64,000 nt of DNA from Ancistrus triradiatus (taxonomy: Eukaryota > Chordata > Actinopteri > Siluriformes > Loricariidae): positions 303,501-367,500 of the forward strand of contig JAJAGP010000348.1 of the NCBI GenBank assembly GCA_025084515.1, in the 5' to 3' direction. Below are positions 1 through 12,333 of the stretch, one piece after another. The notes beneath the pieces are model-generated. The model was not told the DNA's origin, ran no database searches, and was given only the letters and a program-made list of their open reading frames with translations. A program made the position numbers and the translations under genes. Every line of letters starts with the position of its first letter. Position 1 is the first letter of the stretch.

Positions 1-1055
1 TAGGCACAGAACAATAGGTTTTAAATGTTGAGAAAGATTAAGGGGAGTACCGGTACTTGTACTGAAACCGTACAAGATGGATAGACCAGTAAGACGTTCA
101 GTATGAGTGTAAAGCTTAATGTAAAACATAAGCAAGCAGGTTAGTGGTTACTGCAACAGTTGGCAGTTTGTGTGTAATGTGTTTTGGTTTCGTGGTTGGG
201 ACAAAGTTCAACATCATTTGTAAGAAACTTGATTCCTAGAGCGAACAGCAAACAACCTTCAGAAAGAAAAGAGATAATATCTTTATATTCCTGCATATAT
301 GCCTGCACATTGTAGTTTGACAGCAGGTTTTACACTAAAGTTTGTAAATTACCTTTTGTTAGATATAAGTGACCAGCTAAATATGTACACTGTGCCGATA
401 AAAAGACCTTCATATTATTGTGTTTTGGACACTGGTATGCTTCTTAATCAGCTTTACCAGACAATGCAAGTTTACCAGCTAAACCAGCACCTGAAGAGCA
501 ACATCCAGCATAAACCAAAGTGAATCGACATGGAACATGAAACTCTTGATGAAAACTCACATGGTTTTGCTGGTTAACCAGCATACAAGCAACCAAAACA
601 CAACATATACTGGTATTTGTGGGGGTATTTTCTTAGCAGGGGAAGTTTTAAGTCTGATAAACAAATAGCTTTTAATGTTAATTTTAAAGTTGAATAAACC
701 TTCTCTGACCTTGAGTTTCAGTTGCTTCAGTTTATAAGAATGATATTTAAAAAGGTTTGTGCACCATTTTGTTAAAGTAACCACAAAGCATTCCGGTATA
801 TTTAACTTTGCTGCATTTAATCCGTCACCACTTGTAAGAGCAATCTTACAATCTACTACAGCAACAAAGGAAACATGCTAGACATGAATATAGTTTCTCT
901 GATCTTGAGTTCAGTGAATTAGAGTAAATATTTTGAGATTTAGCCTTTATATACTAATAAACTTAGTTTATCTGTTATATTGAAGCAGAGCCAAACATTA
1001 CAACAAATTACAGTAAACAAACAGATTTTCACAGAGATTTATTGGTAATAGATTA
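1..1055. other. Intergenic, no gene recognised
   Basis: AT-rich sequence in which I see no conserved coding region. The short open frames here lack family motifs. It contains a palindromic 'CCAGC' repeat, listed separately. Confidence 0.5.
370..590. repeat. Palindromic ACCAGC/GCTGGT repeat
   Basis: Several copies of ACCAGC on the + strand (around 371, 454, 474 and 482) are followed by the inverted form GCTGGT. At 568-583 there is a perfect 16-bp palindrome, TGCTGGTTAACCAGCA. Short interspersed repeats of this ACCAGC/GCTGGT kind are common in fish genomes. The class (small inverted-repeat DNA element) is an inference. Confidence 0.4.
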
Positions 1056-1285
1056 TGTTTGAATAGTCAAGTCAAGTCATGTCAGATTTATTTATATAGC
1101 GCTTTTTACAATGGAGCATTGTCTCAAAGCAACTTTACAAGTTTAGATTATCTCCTAATAACTACGTCCAATCCCAAATTGAGCAAGCCTAGAGCAACAG
1201 TGGCAAGGAAAAACTCCCTAGTTCCAGGAAGAAACCTTGGGAGGACCAAGACTCAAAAAGGGACCCAACCTCCTTGGGCAGCGTA

Positions 1286-1440
1286 GATGATAAATCTAAG
1301 AGCGAACTAAAGTCATGGAGTCAAAGTTCGAATAGAATGTGAAGTATTCATATCGACATTAAGTGGCCTGGGTATGATGATAAATCTAAGAGCGAAACTA
1401 AAGTCATGGAGTCATGGTCGAATAAAATGTGAATTATGCA
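1286..1440. repeat. Tandem duplication, period about 90 bp
   Basis: The string GATGATAAATCTAAGAGCGA at 1286 recurs at about 1376. In both copies it is followed by nearly the same ACTAAAGTCATGGAGTCA stretch and a diverged AATAaAATGTGAA block. The two copies sit in the 3' non-coding part of the LINE. Confidence 0.6.
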
Positions 1441-2400
1441 CAGTGGAGCTCCATCAGATGAACATCATGTGTGGGGCCGAACTGCCGGAAACCAGCTCGG
1501 AGAGAAAACAGAAAATGTAATTAGTTCTTGATTAAGAGCACAGTGTTTGATTAACAAATCACTGATTGCCATGGTCAATCACTGATGCCAAGTGTAGCAT
1601 GAGACCCCGGCAGCATTCAGCTATAGCAGCATAGCTAGAAAGCTAGAAAGAGGAGGAACTGTTAGGAAACACAGCCAAGAGGGATCACATGATACATTGG
1701 CAAACCCCACGAGCGGCAGAAGACAGCAACCCACACGGTCTTCTGATTCACCCATTAGACCTCTTTGACCTCTTATTCTAAGGCAAGGATGCAATGAGTC
1801 AAGATCACGAGGACCCCAAGGCCTAGTTCAAGCCAGCCGACCGCCCATTCGACACTCCCCCTCAATCGGACAATGCAGGCAGGCCATACCATGACTCCAG
1901 ACTCCGGCCCCAGCAACCCAAGCCATGCAACCTGGTCTAAATCTAGTCAAAAGCCTGCGTAATAAGTATGTCTTTAGCCTAGACTTAAAACTTTGGAGGG
2001 GTGTTTGAATCTCGAACGAAAAGTGGGAAGTTTATTTCCATAGTTGGGGGGCCATGTAATGAGGAAAGCCCCTTTCCCCCTTGCTGTGACTTTTTTTTTT
2101 AATTCTAGGAACTAAAAGAAGTCCTGCACCCCTGCGAACGGAAGTAGACAAGTTGGATTGTAAAACTCTAAGAGTTCACTCAGATAATGTGGGGCCAGGC
2201 CATGTAGAGCTTTATAAATTATAAGAAGTATTTTGTAATCAATACGGAATTTGACTGGTAACCAGTGCAGTGATGATAGAACAGGAGTGATATGATCAAA
2301 TTTTCTAGTTCGAGATAGCACTCGGGCAGCTGCATTCTGAACTAACTAAAGTTTATTTACTAGAGCATCCAGTAAGTAAGGCGTTACAGTAATCCGACCT

Positions 2401-2898
2401 TCAGGTTATAAACGCATGAACAAGTTTCTCTGCATCATTAAAAGAGAGGATATTTCTAAGTTTAGCGATATTTTGTAATTGAAAGAAAGCAATTCGAGTG
2501 ATGCTGCTAATGTGTGCATCAAAGGAGAGATCTGAATCAAATGTGACCCCTAAGTTTTTTACAGACGGACTTGGCAATACTGGACAGCCATCTAGATTTA
2601 GGATAGATGTAGCTAACCTGTCTCTCACAGCCTTGGGTCCTACCAATAGAACCTCAGTTTTATCAAAGTTAAGTAAGAGAAAATTAAATAACATCCAATC
2701 TTTTATTTCCTTTACACAGTCCTCAATTTTGTTGATTGTAAGGCTGTCATTAGGTTTGGCTGATATGTACAGCTGTGTATCATCTGCATAGCAGTGGAAA
2801 CTAATGCCATGTTTGCGAATAACTGAGCCTAGTGGCAGCATGTACAGAGAGAATAAAAGCTGGCCAAGCACTGACCCCTGAGGCATGCCATACTTCAC
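2401..2898 (-). pseudogene. LINE reverse transcriptase fragment
   Basis: A 165-residue open stretch covers RT motifs of a non-LTR retrotransposon: MPQGSVLG near its start, then the YADD active-site box about 35 residues on, and the LNFDKTEVLLVG and KNLGVTFD blocks typical of L2-like elements. It has no in-frame upstream finger region, because that lies in another frame around 3000-3070. It is therefore a remnant, not an active gene. Confidence 0.82.
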
Positions 2899-3964
2899 TT
2901 TTGAGAGCTTAGACCTTAGATTATTTATATGAACTGGTACCGGTCAGTTAAGTAGGATTTAAACCAAGAAAGTGCTGATCCCTTAATACCTACAGTATTT
3001 TCTAGTCTATTTAGTAAAACATCATGATCTATAGTGTCAAATGCTGCACTTAAATCTAACAGAACAAGAAATTAAAAACATCCCTTATCTGAGGACATTA
3101 ACAAGTCATTTAGTACCCTAATTAATGCTGTTTCAGTACTATGATGCCAGACTGAAATGTTTCATAAATTTCCTTCCTTTGGAGGTAACTGCAGAGCTGC
3201 TAATAGACGGCTTTTTCTAAGATCTTTTACAGAAATGGTAGATTTGAAATTGGTCTAGAATTAGATATCACACAAGGGTCAGGATTGGCTTTTTTTAATC
3301 AGTGGTTTGATAACGGCACACTTAAAGGATTTGGGCACATAACCAAAGGTAAGGGATGAATTTAAAATAACTAACACTGGCTCTATAACACTGGGTAATA
3401 CTTGTTTGAGTGAACGTGTAGGAATTGGATCTAATAAACATGTTGATGACTTAGACGAGCTGATCAGTGCGGATAGTTCAGTATTAGTAATTGGGGTAAA
3501 AGATTATTAAACTGATGTCTTCACTAGTGCTGCATCTGGAAGGTGGCTGAATAGTTTGGTGATGTGATGAGCATTGAGTTTTATGCCTAATGTTTTCTAT
3601 CTTATTATTAAAGAAAGTCATGAAATCATTACGTGTTAAAATTACACAGAATGGGAGAGTCACTTTTCTGGGGGGTTTTTTGTTAATTTGGAGACTGTAT
3701 TAAAGAGAAATCTTGGATTTTTCTTATTTTTCTCTATGATTGAAGAGAAGTATGCAGCTGTCCATCCAAGCAATCTTAAACACCTCCAATTTACTATGTC
3801 TCCACTTGCGCTCTAAATGCCGTGTTCTTTGCTTTAAGGTACGGGTGTGGTCATTATACCATGGTGCTAGCCTTTTTTCCCTAATACGTTTGACCCTAGC
3901 AGGGGCAGTCGTGTCCAGGGTTGATAATAAAAAGGTATTTTTCAGCCTCAGTTCAGTGTTTCAG

Positions 3965-4745
3965 TTGGAACAGTAACGCATAATAGCTAACTAAAGTATG
4001 AAAAACAACACTGCATAAACTGTACAGTGAAATTTATATAGACGCAATTTATATAACAAGACAGAATCAGATCATAGAATAGGCCTACCACACATTCAGC
4101 TTCAGCATTTAACTAACTAAAGAGCTTACTGCAGATTAGATCATTACAATATCTTGTAACTAGCTATTCTGTTATAACAAATTCGCTAACTGATGTATAT
4201 GTAAACGATTAAAAATAAAAGCTGGTCTTTGAAGGTGATTAACTTACTAACCACATTGCATAGTTTTGTAATTCTGTCTTCTAATTGTGTCAGCGTTTCC
4301 TTTGTTTCTTTCCCAGTGACAGTTCACATTCTTTCTTCAGTGGGCTCTGTTAACTCTAAATGAATGCATTTAGTATAAAGTGTAATAAAAGTAAAAAAGT
4401 AAACAATTTTTTCCCCCAAGTTAGCTCTTGGTTTACAAAGTTTAATCAATTTCATTAAAACAGCCTAAAACAATGTCTTTAGATTTAATGCAACAACCTG
4501 AGCTGGCATTAATACTGAATTTGATTACAATATTTTTGTTTGATCAGTGCTACCATAGAATTATATTTTATGTTTTTAAGTTTTTCTATGATTCCAAAAG
4601 TATAGTTTTAGACTAATACTATGTGTTAAAAGTATGTGTAGTATATCAAGGTCTATATGATAATTAAAGTATAACCATAGTCATCACAAGAGCTGACTGT
4701 TCTTTGAACCATATATACTTAAATCCTTGCCATGTTAAGACTATG

Positions 4746-4808
<63 letters not shown>

Positions 4809-5365
4809 AATTCAATAAAGTTGAAGTACCCTTGTAAAGTGTGTTTTGCCTAGTAAACTGTGAATACCTGACTCCTTAAACAATAAATAAATGGCACTTT
4901 ATATGCCACAGAACGTCTACCATACATGCCAGTTGTGCAAAGTGTAAATCATGTAATATAATTGCATTGATAAATGAATAACTGCATTGCCCAATGTAAT
5001 TTTTAAGTGTGCAAGTCTGTAAATATTTCCTCAGAGATATGCCAGGAAACCACAGTCTGTAGTGAAAAAAAAATCCCCATATGTTGTTTATTTGTAAGTC
5101 TACCATTCTCATTACCGAGCTCTAACGTGCTGTTATCCTTGGTATGAAATTTACAGTGGTTTTAAAAGAAGTGCAATTGTTGCTGTGATTTGTTGTAAGT
5201 GAACAAATGACTAATTGATGTTAACAATAGTTAGGGGAAGGGCTCATAGAACTTTATCAGCTGTACAATTTCTATGCTATTCATTTAATCCATGTCTGTA
5301 AGATAAAGCATTGTTATGTAGCAGCCTTATAGGTGAGCATATTAAATAGCTATAATGAGTTGGAA
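3965..5365. other. Intergenic sequence upstream of GPR25
   Basis: AT-rich, without recognisable coding exons. It holds the TA microsatellite at 4746-4808 and is otherwise unassigned. Confidence 0.5.
4746..4808. repeat. (TA)n microsatellite
   Basis: An almost uninterrupted TA run with one TACA interruption near 4788. Confidence 0.95.
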
Positions 5366-5371
5366 TAGAAT

Positions 5372-5378
5372 TATATAA
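5372..5378 (+). promoter_or_regulatory. Candidate TATA box of GPR25
   Basis: TATATAA lies about 120 bases before the receptor ATG. Transcription would then begin near 5400. The leader would contain one upstream ATG (about 5451) followed at once by a TGA. The placement is plausible, but the motif is common in such AT-rich DNA. Confidence 0.35.
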
Positions 5379-5497
5379 ACACTGATATCTGATATCTGAT
5401 CAGCAGAAAATAGACAGCTTCTGCAGTTTGTAGATGTGTCACGTGCAGACATGTGACTTAACAGGTTTCCTTTGCATTGCCAGTCAAATGTGCACAG

Positions 5498-6622
5498 ATG
5501 GCAAACAGCACTGAGGTGGCACACTTTGGCAGCACAATGGACAATGCAACAGGGGATACCTACTACTTTGACTATGACACTGCTTCAACAACAGTCAGTC
5601 CAGAGGAGGAACAGATACTCTCCATGTCTCACTTCTTTCTCCCCATATTGTACTTCATCATGTTCTTTGCTGGAGTCGCTGGAAATCTACTTGTTCTCAT
5701 AGTTATTGGCAACAGGCACAAGAGGAGAGCTCGGCTGGTAGACACGTTCATGTTGAACCTGGCTTTGGCAGATCTCATTTTTGTCTTCACTTTACCCTTG
5801 TGGGCAGTCTCAGCTGCACAGCGTGACCGGTGGCCCTTTGGGAATTTTCTCTGCAAGATCAGCAGTTACATCATTGCAGTCAACCGCTTTTCCAATATCT
5901 TCTTTCTCACGTGCATGAGCATCGACCGCTACCTGGCTGTAGTACGCCTCATGGACTCCCAAGCTCTCAGAAGAAGCAAGTGCATACAACTGACTTGTGC
6001 AGTCATCTGGGGTCTGTCTCTGGTTTTGGGCGCACCGTCACTGGTCTACCGCAGGGTAGATGATTCCTCTTGTCAGGAAGACCTGGAGTCATCCATCTTT
6101 CAAGGCATGATTCTGCTGACAGTCTTTTTGACCTTTGTGGCGCCTATGCTGATTATCGTCGTGTGTTATGGCTCGATGCTGGCCAAACTGAGGCGCCACT
6201 GCATTGCTGCTGGAAATCCACGAGCAGAAGCACGACGCCGGCACTCTCTCAAAATTGTCTTCGCCATCATTACAGCATTTCTGGTGTCCTGGCTACCCTA
6301 CAATGTGTTCAAAACCATCCAGGTGATTGCCATGATCAGTGAAGCCCAATTGGAAGTCGACACTCATATGTCCTTGGCTAGGGGGCTCATCATTTCTTCA
6401 TGCTTGGCTTTTGTCAACAGCTGTCTGAACCCTGTCATTTACCTGTTCCTGGATAAACATTTCAGAGATAGCACAGTCTCACTGTGCCAGAGCTGTCTGG
6501 GATACACAGATACGCAGCAGAGCTACATCTCCTCCAACTCATCTGTGTCAAATGGCACCCTAGAGAGCATGGCTAGTTCAACAAGCCGTGGTCGCCTCTT
6601 CTCTCTCACCCAGAAGAACTGA
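5498..6622 (+). CDS. gpr25: G protein-coupled receptor 25
   Basis: A 374-residue class A rhodopsin-like receptor of the plasma membrane, complete in one exon. Seven membrane segments fit. Visible landmarks are N63 in TM1, D92 in TM2, the extracellular cysteine pair C119/C192, DRY at 143-145 after TM3, W171 in TM4, P216 in TM5, SWLP at 264-267 in TM6 and NPVIY at 311-315 in TM7. N3 and N16 are in N-glycosylation sequons. Several blocks match GPR25: RLVDTF before TM2, RWPFG before TM3, PSLVYR after TM4, CLAFVNSC in TM7 and a serine-rich ISSNSSVS tail. GPR25 is close to GPR15 and the chemokine/apelin receptor group, and recent work links it to CXCL17 in mammals. The frame is open slightly upstream only from a TTG, so the ATG at 5498 is the start. 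Adjacency to INAVA supports the orthology. GPR15-like is the main alternative. Confidence 0.9.
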   Translation: MANSTEVAHFGSTMDNATGDTYYFDYDTASTTVSPEEEQILSMSHFFLPILYFIMFFAGVAGNLLVLIVIGNRHKRRARLVDTFMLNLALADLIFVFTLPLWAVSAAQRDRWPFGNFLCKISSYIIAVNRFSNIFFLTCMSIDRYLAVVRLMDSQALRRSKCIQLTCAVIWGLSLVLGAPSLVYRRVDDSSCQEDLESSIFQGMILLTVFLTFVAPMLIIVVCYGSMLAKLRRHCIAAGNPRAEARRRHSLKIVFAIITAFLVSWLPYNVFKTIQVIAMISEAQLEVDTHMSLARGLIISSCLAFVNSCLNPVIYLFLDKHFRDSTVSLCQSCLGYTDTQQSYISSNSSVSNGTLESMASSTSRGRLFSLTQKN

Positions 6623-7157
6623 GCTCTAATCTGAAAAAGGGTTACATTTATCTTATGTCTACATTATTTCCACATTAATGTAAATTACATCAACAGATTT
6701 TTTTGCTAAAATTTGTTTTAATTTTTGTTATTTTTTGTAGAAATAACCTCTTTTCTTAGCTGCATCATTTATGGGTTATCACTTTAATGTACTACTGCTT
6801 CATTATATTCAAATATAGCCAAATGTATTTTGTTATATGTTTTAAAAATGCATTATAGGATATTTACAGCATTATAATATTTTAACATCAAAAGTGGGCA
6901 TTGTTTATTCATATTTTTGATATTGCTGTTCCCTGCACTCTCTCACTGAGTCAAAATGAATTTAAATGTTTTTTTAATTTTTTTTTATTACAACATTACA
7001 GATTTAAAGAAGGTATGTAAATGCCTGGATATGAATTTTAAAACCTTTAAAATTCCTTTCCGGGCAGCTATTTCATTTAAGAACACTTAAAAAACTGTAC
7101 ATCACTGCATAAACTACCTTTACTTTAAAATTTCTTACATTGGCTTTAACAAATGAA

Positions 7158-7163
7158 AATAAA
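7158..7163 (+). promoter_or_regulatory. Candidate poly(A) signal of gpr25
   Basis: AATAAA about 535 bases after the stop codon, in AT-rich sequence consistent with a 3' UTR. Other poly(A) signals may be used. Confidence 0.4.
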
Positions 7164-7169
7164 TGTAAT

Positions 7170-8285
7170 TATACCACTTTTTATTTGTATTGTCATTTTT
7201 GCTTTTTAAATAGCCAAAAAAAAAACAACCAAACAAAAAAAACCCAGTAATGCTGAATGCATACATATCTCACTATCCACAAAACATGTACATTTAGAGT
7301 AATATAAGTGGACTATCTATTTACTTTTTTGTGTATTTACACTTCTAGGTAACCAAATGCATTGTTGTTCCTTTGTGGTCTATGACCACAATAACAGCAA
7401 TAATAAAGAGAAAATAACATATCTTTCAAAATGAACTCCAAACCTATTAAAAGCCATTGTGACATGTTAAATTTCTCACTGCACACAAATAGCCAGTTAG
7501 TAATAGAACAATAGATTATGAAATTAAAACGTAAACTGTCAATGGTTCTGTATTCTGACACAAAGAAATGCTTTCCTACCTGAATACAGGTCACATTGTC
7601 TTTTATCAGTTTAGTTCAGCCTTACTCTACTGGACAGTTGACTCAATCTCAAAACGAGCTGAATAGTAATTTTCGGCATACACTGTGAAGTGATATTATG
7701 ACCAAGGTTGGTAACTCTTCATAAAACTCATTTTCTCATGAGAAAATGTGTAGGTTGGCAACACATGAGAGGTCAATGGTTCACACTTGGCCACAAGCCT
7801 CTGCAGTTTTTTACAAATGACTCACCCTGCATGTTTTAAGATAGAGTGGTTACCGTATGTGCCAGGGTGAACTTTTGGCCCTAGTCTGTGCTCATACTAG
7901 CTGGCAGTCCTTGTAAATCTGTTGCTTGTCCTCCAGATAACCATCATACCTACAGATTTTTAAACGGTAATTTAGGTCATGTTAATTGATTTATTAAAAA
8001 TAACTGAATAATTACTGTTAATTGTAGTTTGTGAGAGTTCAATGGTTCATGTCTGGCACTGCAGTTTTGAAATGAATCACAATTTCAAAGTGTCTTAGCA
8101 GACAAAACGGGCAGCTATTTCATTTAAGAACACTTAAAACAATGTGAGGTACAACTTAATTCATTTTTTCTAAGTTAATTATGTAAATTGTAGTATATTA
8201 ATAATAGTCTCTTAATCGTCTTGTGATATACATCACCACTTGACATAATGCTCAGAAAAATTACAAAGCTTATATCTTGTATGTC
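7170..8285. other. Intergenic, no gene recognised
   Basis: No coding signal. A block reading CGGGCAGCTATTTCATTTAA with its following ACACTTAAAA occurs near 7061 and again near 8109. This suggests a small dispersed or duplicated repeat. Confidence 0.4.
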
Positions 8286-8289
8286 GAGG

Positions 8290-8591
8290 TAAAAACCGTC
8301 TGGCACTTTGCTTTGATAGTCAAATGTCATGGTACCACCGAGAGCAGCTTTTTTAGAAACTTTCCAAAACACCTCTTTTTCTTCCATATAATACTAATAC
8401 TAATACTACTAATAATAATAATGCAAATTTACATTTTTCATGGGTAAATCATTTTTTTTAGTTAGTCTATGTGTGCAACTATGCCACAACCCAAAGTATT
8501 GTATGGCAAGGCAAAATCTTTGCTTTGATAGGTACATATCACTGTCCACACAGAGGTGTTTTTAAGAAAATTTCCAAAACACCTCTCTCTG

Positions 8592-8636
<45 letters not shown>

Positions 8637-8832
8637 CAAATTACATCTTTCAGTGGTACATTGATTTTCAGATATCCGCTGCCTCAATCCAATGCTTACA
8701 TGTATAAGAAAGAAAAAGAACAAAGTTAAGAAATTGTATCTCACGGTTGACACCATCTGACACTTTGCTTTGGTAAGCAAATGACACAATACCACTGAGA
8801 CTAGCATTTCAGAAACTTTCCCATGCACCTTC
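8290..8832. repeat. Diverged local triplication
   Basis: A unit of about 80-90 bp contains CTTTGCTTTGATA..., a TACCACTGAGA-like block and GAAACTTTCCAAAACACCTC. It appears at about 8297-8375, 8515-8587 and 8757-8832 in the same orientation with many substitutions. AAT microsatellites sit between the copies. Confidence 0.5.
8591..8631. repeat. (AAT)n microsatellite
   Basis: About thirteen uninterrupted ATA/AAT units. A shorter TAATAC/AAT-type run occurs at about 8392-8422. Confidence 0.92.
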
Positions 8833-9472
8833 TTTTCTATCGACCAACTGCCGGCAGTTACTCTTGGTTTGTTTCTGAAATCTCTTTTAATTCCATTTTA
8901 CAAATGAAGAATTACCTGCTCATAACTAGTGAAATAAAATCATTACTAAAGTTAATACTGTTAAAGAAGTATGAGAGAAACAAGCAAGATGAGTATAAAC
9001 ATTGTCAAATCAGGCAAAAAAAATGAAAAATGTCAATGAATTTAAGATTGAATATACTATTGCATTGATTTGGCAACTGTGCAAATCGAACTGAAAGACA
9101 CTCGGCCACATTATACTACTTTCAGTATGGAAATGATTTGACAACCTACCGATGACAAATAACCAAATGAATCACGGTGATTATGTTGTGTTCAGTTGAC
9201 TAAAAATTGTACCTATAGTTGTACACTGTTCGTATAAAGTATTTGTTTCCTGACACATGCATCTTCATGCATAATGCTATATACTATTCTAAATATATAC
9301 TAATCAGACTAGGGACAACAGGATTTATATTATGTAAAATGCACAGATGTATAGATATGGAAATGGCATCAGTAGGTAAAGTCCAATAGGTTCCTGTCTT
9401 AGTTAAAGTAATGTAAGTAAGTTTGTCTTAATGTAAGTAACATATATGGTTAATGCAAAAATGAACTATATA

Positions 9473-9958
9473 AGGTTAGAGTGCCCTAGATTTGTAATGT
9501 TCAAATCTGATGACACATCAAAAAGGATTTGATCGATCAAAGGTTGCTTTGGTGGCTGTGAGTTTGGTTTTGGAGGCTGCTTTAAAAAACTGCAGGGTAT
9601 GTCTTGATATGCTACATTTTAATTTTTTAGTGAAGTGTCTAATACATTTGCAAAAAAGTTGTAATCCCTTTGGAAATAGATACATTTCTGCTTGAGTTAC
9701 TCATAAAATGTAGTCTGATATTCATCCAAGCAATAAAATATTTTGTCTACATCAATCACACACAAACAACTTTACCTTTATGCACAGCACAGGATAGGGA
9801 AATATGCAAAACAACTCTGAAAGTGATGTGTTATTGAGATTAGATTGAAGAAGTAGGTTGTTGAGACATACAAAAAGGCATACAGTCAGAAGCTGTTGTT
9901 TGTGTGAACTATGTGTCATTCAGAACAAATCTTAGAGGACCTGCGAAGAGGAAGAAAT
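9473..9958. repeat. Tandem duplication unit, block B copy 1
   Basis: A stretch of about 486 bp, nearly identical to 10455-10947 at an offset of 986 bp. I count only a handful of differences, for example at 9598, 9679 and 9743, plus one inserted G. An open frame of 61 codons (9510-9695) is present in both copies but has no recognisable motif. Confidence 0.9.
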
Positions 9959-10454
9959 AGCTCAATTTAGCCTATGTGCAAAAATGCTATTATGCCATAA
10001 ACTTCATCTAGCTCTGAGCTAACTTTCTCTATACTGTATCTTGCACCAGTCACAAGCTATTTATTCAATTTGGTCACACTTTGCTGTAGCCTTTCCCTCA
10101 CAATTACATTAAAATACAAAATGTAGGAATCAAGCAATCACACAAAAAGTCTCAGTACAGGCTCCAGGACCCTTGTCTTTGGAAATCTTCACCGGTTTCC
10201 AGGCTTGCATACCTGAGACAGGCGACCACACTCCCAAAGACAATGCTCTCTCTGCATTCCTAGTGGACTGCTGCTAAACTGTACCAGATAAATCATCCTC
10301 ACACAATCAGCATTTGACTTGTATTGCTCTGCCGGGGTGTAAAAGGCCTCAATCCTTTGTAATATTTTATATTTTTACATTTCACTTTCAGATATATATT
10401 GTACTTTCTATCCTAGCCTCTTTGAATTTCAAACTACCACTAAATATATAAATA

Positions 10455-11028
10455 TATAAGGTTAGAGTGCCCTAGATTTGTAATGTTCAAATCTGATGAC
10501 ACATCAAAAAGGATTTGATCGATCAAAGGTTGCTTTGGTGGCTGTGAGTTTGGTTTTGGAGGCTGCTTTAAAAAACTGCAGGGCATGTCTTGATATGCTA
10601 CATTTTAATTTTTTAGTGAAGTGTCTAATACATTTGCAAAAAAGTTGTAATCCCTTTGGAAATAGCTACATTTCTGCTTGAGTTACTCATAAAATGTAGT
10701 CTGATATTCATCCAAGCAATAAAATACTTTGTCTACATCAATCACACACAAACAACTTTACCTTTATGCACAGCACAGGATAGGGAAATATGCAAAACAA
10801 CTCTGAAAGTGATGTGTTATTGAGATTAGATTGAAGAAGTAGGTTGTTGAGACATACAAAAAGGCATACAGTCAGAAGCTGTTGTTTGTGTGAACTATGT
10901 GTCATTCAGAACAAATCTTAGAGGACCTGCGGAAGAGGAAGAAATAGCTCTATATTTTTACATTTCACTTTCAGATATATATTGTACTTTCTATCCTAGC
11001 CTCTTTGAATTTCAAACTACCACTAAAT
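10455..11028. repeat. Tandem duplication unit, block B copy 2 plus block A copy 2
   Basis: Block B (10455-10947) repeats 9473-9958. The adjoining block A (about 10949-11028) repeats about 10365-10445. The order over the region is B, unique C, A, B, A. This is what a duplication of a B-C-A unit gives after loss of about 400 bp (C) from the second copy. Confidence 0.85.
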
Positions 11029-11029
11029 A

Positions 11030-12330
11030 TTTGACATGAATATGACAACACAGTATCTCCACTCTCCATGGCAGTAACTTCAGTCTGGTTTGTGCTGGAG
11101 TGCCAATGCTGAGCTGCTGTAGATCTTTGTCAGAAACACAGTCTGAGCTAATGCAGCACTAATCAGTCCCAGGTGGTATACGTCTGAAGGACATGCTATT
11201 TAAGTGTGTCAAATGCCAACACGGGTCTGTGTCTGTTTCTAAAAGGAACTGCCAGAAATAGTACTTGTTTGTGTCTGCATGTGTCTACATTTGTAAGAAA
11301 ATTTACAGTGAAGACAACGAGAAATGTATGACTGTGAGAACTGAAGCAGAGAAGTCTGAAAAGGAAAAGTGGTAGTAGTTTGAAAAAGGGGAGAACTCAA
11401 ATTGGAAAAGAACATCAACCAAGTAGAAGCTATTCATGACTTTATGACTTCATCATAATATTTTGAGGCCTTGAACAAATAGGTATTGTTGTCTATACCC
11501 ACTGTTAATCAAGCAATCATGTATGTCAGCCATAAAGGACACTTCACTTTTGCAAACAATCTTTCAACTAGATTAAACTGGACTTCCTCATCTCAAGCGT
11601 ACCATCCAACCCTTGGGAAGCAGTCCTTCAAGTATAGCACAAATTAAGTTCTGATGACACATCAACAAAGACAGCCTACATCAATTTACTGTTATTAGCA
11701 TCTTAAATATACTTACTTATAATTGTTTCATGGTCTTTCTGTCTAGCACAAAACAAGAGGCTTGAAGTGGCTTCTCTGAGTTTACAGTTCCCCATTTACA
11801 GTTCTGCATTCTTTTTCACAACATTAGTTGAGTTCAAGGCCTGTACTTACAGAAGTAGTTATGAAATACCTGAAAGAAGATTATGCGTAAAACTAAACTA
11901 ATCTCCTATTTAATTTCAAATGCATAGTACATATTTTGTCAAATCCTAGCTTCCCCTTCAGTCACATTAAAAAGCAGTAAGGAAATGTTTAACAAAATGT
12001 CTATATTATTCATTAGTTTTGGTGGAAGTCAACATTTTCCCAGATCAAATTTCATTTGATCAAGCTGTCAAAAGGGCAAAACCTTGTAAGTAGCTGTCAA
12101 TCAGTAAATATGGCATCAGGAACATGACTGACTTCTCAAATTTCAATAAATCAGTGCCAGTATGTGTTACAATTTATTTACAGTATCTAAGATTTTTGAA
12201 GATCAAATAACAAGCTGAATTAAAATGGCTTTTAGCCATCTAAAATGGCTTTGTATTGAGCAATGAAACTACGTGCAGCTGTACTGGATGGATACAGGAA
12301 GACTATTTCTATGGCTGGCCCCTATAATGT
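11030..12330. other. Intergenic, no gene recognised
   Basis: No exon, transposon domain or RNA gene that I can support. Confidence 0.4.
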
Positions 12331-12333
12331 TTG

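Larger units (their letters stand above)
1056..3960 (-). mobile_element. L2/CR1-superclade LINE, 5'-truncated and degraded
   Basis: Read on the - strand from about 3960 downwards, the element encodes part of a non-LTR reverse transcriptase. It starts with the linker before the RT (ARVKRIREKRLAPWYNDH-type, about 3900-3800). It continues through RT block AFDTIDHD around 3030-3060, the block MPQGSVLG and the catalytic-type YADDTQLY (2401-2898). It ends with the C-terminal HWLPVKFRIDYKIL and YKALHGLAP blocks (2112-2321). The frame is broken several times by stops and shifts. No apurinic endonuclease domain is visible, so it is 5'-truncated. The 3' tail at 1056-1290 ends in short TGACT-type repeats, as is usual for this superclade. 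Tail copies recur at 14041, 45915 and 55245. Subfamily (L2 versus Rex1-like) is not resolved. Confidence 0.82.

Noticed and set aside
299..784. 75-codon frames at the left edge
   Set aside because: No recognisable motif. They overlap a palindromic repeat field.
5477..5497. Seven extra N-terminal residues of GPR25
   Set aside because: The upstream start codon would be TTG, and the first ATG in frame is at 5498.
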